Below, piece after piece: positions 43,623-57,374 of a stretch of 64,000 nucleotides of DNA (its first letter is position 1; the number at the start of each line of letters is the position of its first letter). The notes under the pieces are model-generated. The model saw nothing but the letters and a program-made list of their open reading frames with translations, was not told the DNA's origin and did no database searches. This DNA is from Halichoerus grypus (taxonomy: Eukaryota; Chordata; Mammalia; Carnivora; Phocidae): assembly GCF_964656455.1 (NCBI RefSeq), contig NC_135720.1, positions 53,904,598-53,968,597 on the forward strand. The letters run 5' to 3'. Position numbers and translations under genes: made by a program.

Positions 43623-44625
43623 CCACGATGGACAGACAAACAATGTAGTCATACTGAAGGCCGGCCTGCTGTTGCAGCGGTCTCGCCTGCAGAGGTTAAC
43701 GAGTATTTCACTTCCTTTTTAGAATCAAACTCTGTTCTTGGGCCACATACACCATGCAAGTCCTGGTGAGTCAACCATGGTGGAGTAAGGGAATAGGCAA
43801 GAAGTTGGATATTTGAGGTGGGAAGAGGCTATTTTAAGCCAAATATTTACTTTAATGACTGGAAGATGCCAGTGAATCAACTCGCTGTTAATTAATATCA
43901 GCCTGCACTCACCTTCAGAGGTGGTGAAATGGGCTTGAGTCTAGGGGAGGAGGCAAACTTCAAATACCAGTGTGGGGCTTAGCCAGGCAACCCTAAAATT
44001 AGTTCCAGGTGTTCCAGCTGAGCTGGAGAAGGCCACGAGTGGAACTTTAAGGAAAGTCAGTTTTGAAACACAGTGTTAGACTAGGAAATCCTTCAAATGT
44101 TTCCTTCTTGTCTAAAGTAGTACCCCAACGTCCCCCCATCAAACCATTTCTATTGCAATGATCACAGTCAAAGATAGGCAATAATATAATTAAAACTCAA
44201 AGATGCAAAAAAAAATAAAATAAAATAAGAAGGAATACAGGAAGCATGTCCCATCAGAACAAGCATGCTCCTATAGTCATATTTAGATATGGTCCAGCAC
44301 AAAAATGTTAAGTGGGGAGAAGAGGGGTGATCCCTGAGCTTCATCTACCCCTTCTAGAAGTCCAAGTACCACATTTGGAATACTGACTAAAGCAGGGAGA
44401 TGTTGGTATTGGTGCAGCTGTGCAGACAGAGCTATCTAAGGCTGCCACGGGCTGGAATCTTAAGTCTTAAAATGTTTGTTTATAAATAATAACTTGATGC
44501 TTTTTTAGTCACTCTATTATTTCCCTCCCTGTTAGAACACCAAAACAAAACAAAACAACCTCAGTTACTTTTATTAATCAACATTTGTTGTCAGGCAGAT
44601 TTCTCTCATTAAGAGTGTTCACATG

Positions 44626-44821
44626 GACACCTGGGTGGCTCAGTCGGTTAAGCATCTGCCTTTGGCTCAGGTTATGATCCCAGGGTCCTGGGATGGAGCC
44701 CCAATTGGGCTGCTTGCTCAGCGGGAAGCCTGCTTCTCCCTCTCCCTCTGCCCCTCCCCCCTGCTCTTGTGCGTGCTCTCTCTCTCTCTCAAATAAATGA
44801 ATAAAATCTGAAAAAAAAAAA
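44626..44821 (+). repeat. CAN-SINE, plus
   Basis: Full-length copy (CACCTGGGTGGCTCAGTCGG to poly-A) with imperfect flanking repeats TGTTCACATGG / TGTTCACAGTGG. Confidence 0.93.
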
Positions 44822-47800
44822 ATGTTCACAGTGGCAGCCAATCATAAATGATCCAGATAGCTCTGCTCCCAGAAACCCCCATCTATTCCCTTTGATGGTG
44901 TCATCACAAGGGCTCAACAAGCCTGTGTTATTCACTCTGAGCTACTGGGCTTGGCCTAGTCCTGGGGGGGTGGGGGCGGTTTAGGAATTACAATGTAGGT
45001 GGCTAGAGGACTGTATGGGGAAGAAGATATGGTAGAATGAAGGGAAACTGAGTACCAAATATGGAGATTTGACTCCACTTGGCGGGTTGGGGGGGGTGGG
45101 TTTCTTCCTAAAGAAAGTAAAAAAATGGGATGAAATGTGCCCAAGATGAAACATGTTTTCATTTTCTAATTCAACTCCTGCTATACCCAAACAAGGTCAA
45201 TGACAGACTAACCACATCAAGAGAACACCCCCCACCCTCTTCTCCCCACTCCCTACCCACCCACCCACCCTCACCCCCCACACCCATTTCCCACTTCCTG
45301 TAAGTTAGGCATCTTCATGCTGGTAAACATTTGGGGACCAACTGCAAGCCTGAGCTCTAAAAGAGGGGCGCCACGGCTTTGAAGCCCTCCCACATGTCTC
45401 AAAGCCACGCTGAGAACTAGAGGGACACTTGGTTTTTAAACTCTAACAGCCTTTTCAACTCAGTTCACTGGGCTCAGCTTTCTGGCTGCCTTCCTTTTGT
45501 AAAGCCGGACAAGAAGAGCTAGTGTGTGTATGAGTGAGAGAGAATGTGTGTATGACACATGCTATGTTACAGTGCCGCGTGTGTGTGTGTCATGGGTACG
45601 ATATGTGTGTGATATGTTTCAATGATGTGTTGCATCAATTTAAAAATAGCACAAGCCTTCCTTCTTATGACAGGGCTCGCCGCCCCAGCTCTTTGGACAA
45701 ACATACTCAAGGCCTAAACCTTGGGCCGGGGATCCTGGGAGGCTGTGGATGTTTTGAAATGAGGTCAGTGTTTTGACTGCCTAAATAAGGGAAACAAAAA
45801 TTAAGTAAATTAAAGAACCAAAGTCAAGCTCCTGGCCCTCAGTAGAAATAAAAATCTGGTAAGTGCCATCTAGAGGACCTTATAAAACCCACATAATGTC
45901 TGAAGTCTCAGTATTTACAAAACCACCTGTGTATCATCACACCCAAGTGTCTCTTTCGCACTGCTTTCAGACAGACGGTTGTGTTCTTATCACATCATTC
46001 ATCTATTTTTAAATTATTCATTGAGTTTGACATCCACCAACTTAATAAATAAGCAATTATAATCTTTTCCATATGATGTGTGGAAACCAATGTAGGTTTC
46101 TAACATTAGTTTTTATTCCTAATTATGTTTTTATTTTAGGGAATATTCAGACAAGAAAGGGACTTAAACTTCTGGAAAGGCTGCAAGGAAGGTCATTGGA
46201 AAAGGAAGATCCTCTCTGAACCCAGAAAACATTTCAAAATCTTATATTTGGTGGGGAAAGGGAATAAAACGAAGTTAACGGAAGGCAAAAGATGAAGTGT
46301 AAAGTAAGGGAGGGTGTACAATCTGCAACTCAGCTTTCTCTAACCTCTTCTCTTTGCTTAGGGAAAAGGAAGAGTAGCTTCCACACAAGAGAAGGAAGAC
46401 CACAGACCACTGTTTGCTTCTCTCACCTTACTGTGGGTGGAGGTGCCACACTGAAAGGGAGGGCCCATGGTGGAAATAAAAAGAAAAGTTGTAGATAGGA
46501 ACGGTTTTCTAGAGGAAGAGGAAGGCGGGGGGACTGAGGTGAAGGGACCGCAGGGGCGAGGCCGGGAGCGCCAGCGTGGGCACGGCAGTCCCCAGGGAAG
46601 AAGAAAAGTGTCCCCTGCTTAGGCCTGCCACAGTGTGCTTCCCTGAAGCCACGCAATGTTAAACCAAGGGTCGAGGCAGAATGACTTCTTCTTAAAAATG
46701 GGACTGACAATTTCTGCTCATCCTTTCTAAGGAAACATTCAAGATTGGAGAGGCTTGATTTTTATGTTCCAGGATGAGGTGTGAGAGAAGAGAGAGAATT
46801 ATAAAGGTTAATAGTGGAATCATTTGAACTCCCAACCGCAGAGAGAAAAGGGGGAGGGGGGAAGGTAGGAAGGACCCTTGTAATTCGTTTATAGAAAGAG
46901 CCCCCCCCCCCCCACTCCAGTTCTGCTCCAAAGGGAATTTAGTATGCGGCCTGAGTTGAGGACCACAGATCCAGCCGACACCTCATTTCCTGCTGAGGAA
47001 ACCGAGGGCCAGAGGTCAGGAAGCAGAAGAGGCCACCTCTCCTAGCCCTCCTTCTGCTGCTTGGATCTTACGTCTAACTGTGAGCCTGGTAGATGCCAGC
47101 CCACGGACATGGCCCACTGCTCAGGAGGGGGGCAAAACCAGACTTGGCTCTCTGGATTCCCAGCCAGGTGGCCAGAGTTCTATAGTGAATCCTCAAATAT
47201 TATTGGGCACCTCCTGGGCCCAAGGTACAGTTGGCCAAGAAAGTGGGGGTGGGGGTGGGAGGAAGGGATGCACCTACTGTAGAAACTTTTCAGTGTTTAA
47301 CTGGTGGTGACATTAATACAATTAAACCAACCTCATTCTGTGTGTGGGTTTGGAGGATGGTTGGCTTGATCCCATAAATGCCTTTTTCTCCATCTTTAAT
47401 AGGCACTTTATCTTTTGAAAAACTCTCTAATGTTGACTCAGAATAAGCCAGGAAACCTCTAGTAACCAGAAGATAGTACGGAGATTCTAAAGCTACCATC
47501 CCTGGTTTATCTGGTCTCCACTTACGGCCTATTGTTTCCTGTAAGCACACACAGGAAGCTGGAGCAGAGGGGTTTAAGGTTCAATAGGTATCTTCCCCCT
47601 TAAGGTGTGCCCCTGGGGACAGAAGGGCAACACTGCATTACCCTAGAATAGGACCAATCACAGAGAAAGCAACAGCTCGGGTGTTTTTCAGGCTGGCTTT
47701 CCTACAGTTCCTTTTAAAAGAACAGGCACTGTCTTTAGGAGAGATAATCCCACAATGGAGGTCCATTAAAAGTATTAGGATGTAGACGGCCACCATGATC

Positions 47801-50800
47801 CTCGGGAGGAGAGCTCTGTCCCGACAATAGACAATTAAAGCTGATAAATCCAAGCTACTTGTTGCTGTTCTAATTCCTCCTAATTGTATGCTACTTGTCC
47901 CCGGCTCCTGCATTCAGGGATGAAGCACGCTACTCTAATCTCCAAAATACCTGACCTACTTCCTACAGGATCTTTTCAGCACTCTTTTCTTCCCATCTGG
48001 ACCCCTTTTCCTCTTCTATTTTCCTCCCCCCCTCTTCCTTAGAGCCTGAGGGGAGGAGAAGGAAGGGTGTTGGCAGGGAGGGGGAGTGGAACAGAAGGCT
48101 GCATCCAACGCATTAACTAACTCTGGGGCCTCAGACAGTTTACTAATCGGTAACAGCTAATCATGCTCACGGGCACACCAGTGACGAAACCGCACTTGGC
48201 ATTAGGCTCAACAAGTGGCAAGGGGCACACTTTGGATCCAACTGTTGTTAGATCACTGTTAGCTGCCAAATCTGCGTGTGCTTATGCGTGCGGAGTGTAT
48301 GCCTCAGTGATTCTATTTGTAGCCGCCTCACTAATTATGCTGCCACCACCAGCTACTCAGAGCAAGGCATTCATTCTCCCAAAGCATATAATTCTATCTA
48401 AACAACAGAGCTCTAAATGCCAGTTTGGTGCCTGCCTGCATGTGTGTGCTCTCCTTGCAGAATCTTTCCAGAATCTACAAAAGGAGGAAAATTGTCTTTG
48501 CAAGTCAATTTTGGCCTCCGGGGTATACTTTTTAATGTTCAAAAATCTTTATAGAGCCACCTCTCCAAACCCTTCCCCGCTCAGTAGCCTAAAGGGTCTG
48601 TAGCAATCTATCCTTAAAAACAATACGGCTTTGGAATTAACAGTATTTCCAACAATCAACAATAAGGTGTTGTTGGTTGTTTTTAAAAGAAATCCTTATA
48701 TTGCAGATACACATCCTGAAATATTTATGGATGAAATTACACGTTTTCTGGGATTTGCTTCAAAATCATGAGGGGTGAAGTTGCGGTAGAAATGAAAACC
48801 CATTGTTTTGATAATTGAGTTGATAATTGTTGAACTGGGTCATAAGGGTGCATTATACGACTGTCTTTAGTATTAAAAATTTTTTTTTGTAATAAAAAGG
48901 TTAAAAAATAAAATTCTAAGTTCTGCCTGACCCACTCAAGTTTCTCATGCTGTTTAACTCAAGTTTACCACCTTTCATTAGTGTGAATAAGTGTTAAATT
49001 GAGAAGCACACGTATATAACGAAGAAGGCACCGAGCTCCTGTTCTGCCCCTGTCAAAAGAAGCAAACTCCGGGATCACAATCATTTTGGGGGACATGGTT
49101 TTTCAGTGCTGGGCAGATATAGGGCGTCCCCAGTACCGTACCTTCAGCGTCAGAGGTATGACAACAGCCACCACATAGGTTTGATTTTGCCCCAGTCTCA
49201 TAAAATTGAAAACTGTCTCATCTGTTGCAATTTTACAGTGACCGTACCAGGCAATGGGCTGAAACCATATGTGTCACAGGAGGTACACCTCCTCACAGAC
49301 ATCTGAATCGGTCCCTGAATAAAGCACCCTCCGCTAGACAGAGGGAGTAGGAAGGGAATATTGCAGAGAGCTCGCTTTTTCTCCGCAGTAGTCAGAGCCA
49401 GCTGCCGGCAGCACCCAGCAGGGCTGCTCAGCTGATTAACTGTGTCAAACCCAAACCATTTGTCAGCTCCAAAGAGAGGGGGAAAGGCTGAAAGATGGAC
49501 TCAGGAAGCAGATTTATCTGGCACAATACATTAACTAGTATAAATACCAGTGGAAAAAAGTAAACACATTTACCCGCAAGAAAGGACCAATCACAGGTCC
49601 CTCACTGCTTAACTCAATGTTCAAAACCCAAGGCTTTTCACTCATCAGACAAGTGACACTGATTCATCTTGGTGTTCTGCCCTGGATATATTTAAACAAA
49701 TCAAAAGTTTTATTTCTCTACTGACTTCTATTTCATTAACGACTAGTTTACACTAACATAAAAACTTTCTGTGGGACGAAAGAAAAATTTTCAAGAGATG
49801 CTGTTCTTCCGTTTCTTAGGAGAGAAGGTTTTCCAAAATGCCATTAGGAATGAAAACACAGTGTGAGAAATTCTTCTTCGAATCGTTATGCGTATGAAGC
49901 TTACACATTCATTCATATGATTTTGGACCTTCTTTGAAACATTTTTAATTTCCGAAGTCCCAACCAGCAAAGACCAGCATGATGGTCAATATACAATACT
50001 GGGTAATTGAAGTTCATGCTTTGCTAAGAGATGCTGGAAGATGGTCACAGTGCTAGGCATGGCCGCGGGCACCTGGCTTCCAGTCCAGGCTGGGTCTCCA
50101 GGCTCTATTTCCTGGTGTGTCCCCCTTTCCTCTCATGTTCTACTAGAGAACCCGTGCACCCCAGTGAGGATCTGTCTCTGCAGTCTGCTACTTAGTGGAA
50201 CTGTGAACAATTCCAGGCATCTTTGAAAACTCAGCACTCAGTGCAGTGCCTGGCTTGTATTAGATGGTTGATTAATGTGCGATGAACGAACAGATTAAAA
50301 ATAGTTCTTCGGTCCCACCTGTGAATGAGGCATTACGTAGGCTCTGGAGATACTTTCTCTTTTCTTAGAGAAAATGTATACTACTGCTCAACACTTGTTC
50401 AGAGAACTTAAAAAAAAAAATGTTCCCAGGTAGAAGCCACAGTCCTAAAAACGTGCATATTTATGTGGGAAGGGAGGAACCTACCTCTAACAATTGCACT
50501 TGAAAATCAGTTCACGCACAAAAACAAACATAACAGTTTTCCGAGTGGAAGTGATTTACATAGTTCTTGTGGAGTCTGCTTTTGTCCACTCTCCTCGATG
50601 TGCACATCCCAGTACTGGACCTCTTCCTAAAATTTTCCCTTGCCGGTCTTTGGGCCTTCCTCCCCTACACAGCCACTCCACCCCACAGTAATTAAATTTA
50701 ACAAGAGCAATTAACAAAACAAACTCCATGCTGCTTAGTGGGCTGATAATTCTGATTGCAAAATTGTTTTAGGATGTGCAAAGCAGTTGAAAACAAAGAT

Positions 50801-51790
50801 AAATAAGTTATGCAACCATTTGCATATAATCCATGTGTGGATAGGAGACACAGTTCCACGTCTTAAGTAATGCCGTCTAAAATTACCATTACATTTCAGC
50901 TACATTTTACTAAGCAGGAGGCCTTCTTCATATAATATTGATTTAGATCTAAAGAATCTAATTTGGATTATTTTCCCAATGTTAGAGTTTTAAATGATTG
51001 AGACAAATGCCTCATTTTTTCTACTAATAAATAAATAGAATTTCAGTGTTTTTCAAATGGAAGATCGATGTAAATGTAATACCAACCAATTTCCTGAATA
51101 CCTTTTACAAAAATACTATGATTTCAAGTCTAATTTTGACATAGGCACTATTACCGTAGATTTTTTTCTGTACGCTAAAAAAATGTAGCACAATTCCAAG
51201 GCTTTGCTTATTCTTCTGCCACATAAAATTTCAAGCATATATTTGGAATTTTATATACTTTAATTTTACCTGTAGTGATTTTTATGACAGTCTTATACCA
51301 ACTCCCTGGACTTGGGGAATAAGAACATGGTGATGAAGGAAAAATAAGTTTCCTGCAACTATACCTGAAAAGGAAAAGCCTACATGCAATAAAAAAAGTA
51401 TGATCTCCTTTCCATTTCTGATGAGCATCTGACAGTAGTAAGATTCTCAGTGTGTTAAAACTGCAATAATACCACAGGAAAACAAACATTTCTGAGAGAA
51501 AAGACTTAGAGCCAGGGACATGCAGTGGTTAATAAAGGCTATATATAAGCTTGCCACTGTTACTTAGTATTATGTCTTTATTCTGAATGACATTGATCAC
51601 TGGAAATAAAAATCCAATTGTCTCAAAATGTATAGAGCTGGGTGAAGAGCCAGAGTGAAAACCATGGCTAGAATATTATTTTAGCTTCTAGAAATCTAAT
51701 ATAGTCTAGGAAATGAGAAGTTCTGAAAATCGTTTGCTTTAGAAATGAGCCACTGAGGGATTCCTTTAAATAGCAAACTGTCTTTGCTTT
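44822..51790. other. Upstream gene-free DNA
   Basis: No gene recognised. It includes G/C-homopolymer tracts (C-rich 45226-45290, C-run 46901-46914, quadruplex-type G tract 47243-47270) and long repeat-poor stretches (46100-49900) where distal enhancers could lie, but no specific element can be named. Confidence 0.7.
50030..50290 (+). repeat. MIR-like element, plus
   Basis: TGGCTTCCAGTCCAGGCTGG near the start and CAGTGCCTGGCTTGTATTAG followed by GATTAATGTGCGATGAACGA at the end match MIR order. The middle is poorly preserved. Confidence 0.45.
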
Positions 51791-51805
51791 AAAAAATATG
51801 GCTCA

Positions 51806-52000
51806 GGGGCGCCTGGGTGGCTCAGTCATTAGGCGTCTGCCTTCGGCTCGGGTCATGATCCCAGGGTCCTGGGATCGAGCCCCGCATCGGGCTCCCTGCT
51901 CAGCGGGAGGCCTGCTTCTCTCTCTCCCACTTACCCTGCTTGTGTTCTCTCTCTGGCTGTCTCTCCCTGTCAAATAAATAAATAAAATCTTTAAAAAAAA
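51806..52000 (+). repeat. CAN-SINE, plus, near-consensus
   Basis: GGGGCGCCTGGGTGGCTCAG to AAATCTTT and poly-A. Exact target-site duplication AAAAAATATGGCTCA lies at 51791-51805 and 52001-52015. Confidence 0.95.
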
Positions 52001-52186
52001 AAAAAATATGGCTCAATTTATAAAAATTTGATTTTGGAAGAAATTTCTTTGTTGATATATTAAGAGATATTGATACAAACCAAGTTCTGTTCTGATCAAA
52101 ATTAGCTTGTTAAGGTCAAAATTACCTTTCTTTTGTTTGTTAGTTTTTCTTTCCAATTTGGTCAATAGTACAGTTGATGCTTTCTT

Positions 52187-52399
52187 TTTTTTTTTTTAAT
52201 TTTTTAAGGATTTTATTTATTTATTTGAGAAAAAGAGAAAGAGAGTGAGAGCACGAGTTGGAGGGATGAGTACAAGGAGAGGGAGAAGCAGGCTCCCCAC
52301 CGAGCAGGCAGCCAGATGTGGGGCTCCATCCCAGGACCCTGAGATCATGACCTGAGCTGAAGGCAGGTGCTTAACCGACTGAGCCACCCAGGTACCCCC
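52187..52399 (-). repeat. CAN-SINE, minus
   Basis: Minus-strand copy with a poly-T start and the reverse complement of GGTACCTGGGTGGCTCAG at its right end. The duplication AGTTGATGCTTTCTT lies at 52172-52186 and 52400-52414. Confidence 0.95.
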
Positions 52400-53799
52400 A
52401 GTTGATGCTTTCTTAGTCAATGCAACTGGGACTAAATTTAACAAATTATACAAACAGGTAAATAAGACTTATAAAAATGGTAAATACTAATCTGAAATAT
52501 TGTATTTGAAACTTACTATATATCAATGCATGTCAACTTCTCTGTCTTTGACGCAGGGCCAAGGCCTCTGAGAATGAACCTCTTCCTTCTTCAATGTCCA
52601 GTGTCTTTTCTACATAAACCCTCCCATAATAGATTGCCTTACTTAGTCCAAGTAACCTGAGTGTAAAATTCTCCTAGATTTATTTATTTCCCACCCCTCC
52701 AATATTTTATCATTGGCTCACCCACATCTATTTCAATTACAGAATTTTTCAAATACTATTTATCATCTTTCCAAAGAATTCTGCTTGGTTTTAAAGGAGT
52801 CAACTCTTAATATTTATAGTTCATTGGTTTACATAATATTTAATTACATTACATAATTACAACTAGCATCATCAAGTTCGGGAACAAACACAAACAACTT
52901 TTGCTAAGTATACAAATCAGAAAATATAAAGCAGAAATGTTCAGAAATATTAGAGAGAAACCAGCTAGAGAGACTTGGGGATATAAAGTCAGTGTGTAAT
53001 ACAGAGGACAAGAAGAATATAAAAACATACAGCAAGTTGGTTTAATGAGGTTAGTTAAGCATTTCTAGGTGGTCAGCTAATAACTGAATTCTTCTAATTA
53101 CCCTACTTGGGTTAATAAATTGCTTTGAAGCAGCTGATAATGTAAGAACCAAGATGAGCTGTGATATTAAAATATTCAATTTTTTCTTTTTGTCCACATT
53201 TCTTCTGAACTACGAAAAATGATTTTTAATAGCTAGTAAACTTGAAATATTGACTCCATAAAATAAACATTCTGATCTAAATCATAAAAGGATGTACTAT
53301 AAAGCTATAAAACCTATTTTAATTAAGATGGTATCGTACAAAAATACGTACTTTCTTCATATGTAGAGTTACCTGAGATGTTTATTAAATTTAACAACAA
53401 ATAGTTACTAAAAGAGCTCAAATCAGAAGCAAGATGTCTCTTAAGGTTCTACCTGGGAATTGAATCAATAGTGATGCCAATAAAGAAAATATTCAGCTGG
53501 TAGTTAGAAGTTCTAAAAAAACCTACATTTAAAAATAAATTTTACTGTTTTATTTTAATTCATAAGAAATCAGTGTTCATGGTAAAATTTCTATAAATAA
53601 AAAAGAAATGAATATTTCTTAAAATATCACAGCAGCTTTATTGCATTTGCTTTTAGATGCCCCCAGGAGATGATCTGATGTGCCTTGTTCATAAATCCTT
53701 AGCAGAAGGCTTTTTACCTGAGATGGTTTAAGTGGGTTTATTATTCCTTGCTACCAAGTGAACCCCAAGAAAGCAATCATTGTTAACCTTTTGGCATAG

Positions 53800-54010
53800 A
53801 GTCTTACTTATCATTTTTTGAGATGGAATCATATTATAAACAATGTCTTATAACCTACTTTTCCACTTACTACTGTGAACATCTTCCCATGTCTGCATCA
53901 TTTTTGATTGCCATAGAGTATTCCAAAGTACATATAGTTTACCATGTTTTATTTAATCAGTGATCAAACACACATTATTACTGTATTTTTAAGCTATTAT
54001 GCAGAATGTT
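53800..54010 (-). repeat. Old L1 3' region, minus
   Basis: TTTTCCACTTACTACTGTGA and CATAGAGTATTCCAAAGTAC resemble the reverse complement of old L1 3' ends. Diverged. Confidence 0.45.
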
Positions 54011-54229
54011 GTGAGCAGCCGGCAATTTGAGTATGAAATTCAGGAGCTTCAGTCCATGGAAAGTTAAACAAGCCCTAGAAATCTTACCTAATTTCTTAAT
54101 CTTCTAAGGGAAGAAACTGACTCCCAGACAGAAAAAGTAATTTTCTTTTGGTCATCTAGTTACTAGTATAGGCTCAGGACACCTTATCTGTAATCCCCAA
54201 ATCCAAAAAGCCCTGAAAAGTAAGTTATT

Positions 54230-54450
54230 TCACTTTTTATTCCCACTACCAAGCAACAACCCTCAGCACTAAGATGCTACAATAGCCTTCTAATTGCTCT
54301 GTTTCCAGTTCCACTCCTTTGCAATTTTCATCAACACCACTGCCACCAGAACTATAACTCTGGGTCATGGCCTTCCCATAGTCCTTCCCTCCCCCCAGAA
54401 CCTTGCATGGCTCCCATTGCTGCCCACCAGAGACTGTCTACGTCTTTGCC
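54230..54450 (+). repeat. L2-like fragment, plus
   Basis: GCTACAATAGCCTTCTAATT, TGCATGGCTCCCATTGCTGC and GTCTACGTCTTTGCCTCAAT weakly follow L2 sequence order. Confidence 0.3.
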
Positions 54451-54848
54451 TCAATGAGTGTCCTTTGTGCTGTGTTTTGCTGCAGACACAATAATGTTTG
54501 AGGAAGAACACCTCACTGAGTGTATTATGCATCAGTATTACCTCCCTAAAATTCGAAAAATTCTGAATTCCAAGTCACATGGGGCCCTGAAGGACGTAGA
54601 CAAGGGAGTGGGGTGTGCATCAGGGTCAATCCTAGAGCCAAGGTTCTTTCCTCAGATGGCCACTGCACCTGCGATCCCATGGACATGACTGATTATGGCC
54701 CAAACACGTATCTTCATTGAAGTCAGTTACTCAGTTTTAATACTTTCTCTTCTTACACAAACTTCAAAATGACAAATAATTTTTAAACAATCATGATACT
54801 AAGCCACTTATGATCTAGGCAAAACAAGAAGTTAAAATAATAGTTCCT

Positions 54849-55240
54849 GGGGCGCCTGGGTGGCTCAGTCGTTAAGCGTGTGCCTTCGGCTCAGGTCATG
54901 ATCCCAGAGTCCTGGGATCGAGCCCGCATCGGGCTCCCTGCTCCGCGGAAAGCCTGCTTCTCCCTCTCCCACTCCCCCTGCTTGTGTTCCTTCTCTCACT
55001 TTGTCTCTCTCTGTCAAATAAATAAATAAAATTGATTTTATTTATTTATTTGATAGAGCGAGAGAGCACAAGCAGGGGGAACAGTAGAGGGAGAGGGAGA
55101 AGCAGGCTCCCTGCCGAGCAGGGAGCCCGATGCGGGGCTCGATCCCAGGACCCTGGGATCATGACCTGAGCCGAAGGCACACGCTTAATGACTGAGCCAC
55201 CCAGGTGCCCCAATAAATAAAATCTTTAAAAAATAATAAT
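54849..55240 (+). repeat. CAN-SINE, plus, with a second SINE nested in its tail
   Basis: The outer element starts GGGGCGCCTGGGTGGCTCAG. Its AAATAAATAAA tail is interrupted at about 55033 by a minus-strand SINE and resumes at 55212 (AATAAATAAAATCTTT). The outer target-site duplication AATAATAGTTCCT flanks the whole block (about 54836-54848 and 55238-55250). Confidence 0.92.
55034..55211 (-). repeat. CAN-SINE, minus, nested in the preceding SINE tail
   Basis: Near-consensus minus-strand copy, from GGGGCACCTGGGTGGCTCAG (right end) to its tail at about 55034. With the outer copy it forms a long inverted repeat with almost no spacer. Confidence 0.93.
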
Positions 55241-56384
55241 AATAGTTCCTTATCACGGTTCAGCTGATGAAAATACAAGGACAATAGAACAGCTTAATCA
55301 CTGTTGAGACTGAAGAAATGACATGATATGCTATGATATTAGATTGCCCTTCACACACGCAGTCAAAAGAAAACGGGAAGACCTGGTGGGTTCAGAACGG
55401 ATACGTGCACACAGGCACACAAATTCATTTATCACTGCTATTTTAGATGTCTGCTCCTCTTGGCTGGCTCCTGGTGAGGACAACAGCCAGCAGCCCGTTC
55501 TCATCTTCTCTACCACACACTTTAGCATCCCCGGCCCACCAGAGTCAAATCTGTACACGAAACAGGCCACGTCTTCCGGGGAAGCTCAAAGGCCTGCTGG
55601 CAGAAGGTTCCCTTCAAAGCATCCCCTGGAAGTCTGTGTGGGTTGAGGAGTATTGAAACCATCCCTCTTCCAGGGAAGAGCTAAACCCACCCCACCATGT
55701 TTCTGTTCTCATTCACCCAGGGCTCGCGACATAAATGGTTAGAAGGTTGTCCTGCCGCTCCCCCACGCAAACCACACCACAGACACAGAAGAAGCCCCAC
55801 ACACATCTGCGCAGAGGCTCCCAGATGGGACACACTGAACTTTGATTATCTGGTCTTGACTTTTATGAGGGCTGAGTTGCAGAGAAAAGACTGACGGTGT
55901 GACTAACTAATTGCGGGAAAGAAGAAGGAAGCGATGTCTCCCTCTCCTTCTCCTTCCCCCTTCTCTTCCTGCCTGCACTGAACCAACATGCAAATTCCAG
56001 ACACAGGGGAGGAGAGCTGTGTTTGGGGAATGTGAAATCCCTGAATTGCAGATGAGACATACCCAACTGTGTGAGGTGCTTCAGTGCAGAGAAGACATAG
56101 AAGGCCACAATTCCCAGAACTACCTCATTTATAATTTGAAATCCCATATGTTACTCCCCAAAGTATACCTGCAGAGTAAGTTCCAGGTTAAATTAGTTGT
56201 AGCTACCTTTTGGAACGTGAATTTACTCCTCATTTGTCTCCTCTCTTCCTATCCCCAAAGAAGTAGTTAAGAAGTATGAAGGAGAGCTTCCCCTCACAGG
56301 GGGTAAAGATCAATGCCTAGGACTTAGTGTGCACATAATGCAAAAGCCCAGGCAGGGCACTGGCAAATGGAACATGATCCCCCA

Positions 56385-56580
56385 AAGCCTTCAGTGGTCC
56401 CCAAACATTTCTGTATACTAGAATGTTGGGGGAGTTTTAAAATATTTTGATGCCCAGGTAGCACCTAATACCAATTAAAGCAGAATGCTGGTGTGGGAGC
56501 GGGCATGCTAATTTTTAAAAGATCCTTGGGTGATTCCAGTTGTACTGCCAAGTTTGGAACCAGCTGCTTTACTTAATCAG
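56385..56580 (+). mobile_element. MER5A-like DNA transposon remnant (hAT-Charlie)
   Basis: CAGTGGTCCCCAAACATTTC, AGGTAGCACCTAATACC, GCATGCTAATTTTTAAAAG and GGGTGATTCCAGTTGTACTG match the order and spacing of MER5A. Non-autonomous and long dead. Confidence 0.6.
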
Positions 56581-57374
56581 AGGCCTGCCCATCTTTTAGA
56601 TTATATCTATACTTACAGTACTGTGTTCCCCAATCCTCTCCTGGCAAAGAAAATGTACTATGGTTGGTTGTGGAACATTCACAGGAACATCATCTTAACG
56701 TACGGCTTGGGTTGATCACTGGGTAATAGACAATCTGTCTCTAAGAGTAGCCAAGAACTGGATCAGTGAGGTCAAGGACATGAGTTCTGTACTCACAGGG
56801 GTCACTTAGGCTGGCTTGGGTCTATGACCACAGATTGTGTCCCTAATTCCCGTTGTGGATGAATATGGTGGCTGGGAAAGGAAACTACCACCAAGAGTGT
56901 TGATGGGTAGAAAATCAATTCAGAATTCTACATCCTACTGAAAGTGGGTCAGGACTATCATCTTTGTGTATTAATTTTCTGTTGGCTCTTTATATTATTG
57001 CTCTTATCAGACTGGATTCTGATCATTCTCTGAATTAGAACATGAATGAATGGTCATATCAAGATGCATTCTTAATGTAGACAGATCAAACCTATCATTA
57101 TAAATCGTGATTATTTAAAGAAATGGTCTGGAGATTGTTGGAAGAATAAATATTTGAAAACAGCAAAAGCTACTCTTTGGGGTATCACATGGTGCTTAGC
57201 ACATAGCCAGGTCCCAAATATGTTTATGAAATGAACTAAGGATAGAAGCACTATGCCATGGGGCAATTTTTCAAATATTAGTGATGCCACCAATATTTAC
57301 ATAGAGGAAAATATTAAAATATGGAAACTCTTGAAATTTTAAGCTAAATCTAAATGTCCAGATATTTACAAACT

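Larger units (their letters stand above)
42181..44625. other. PRDM1 upstream flank
   Basis: Gene-free. It contains the MARE, the CA-rich tract and the 34-bp duplication listed separately. No SINE lies in this proximal 2.4 kb. Confidence 0.75.
52415..54835. other. Upstream AT-rich gene-free DNA
   Basis: Nothing beyond the old L1 and L2-like fragments listed separately. Confidence 0.7.
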
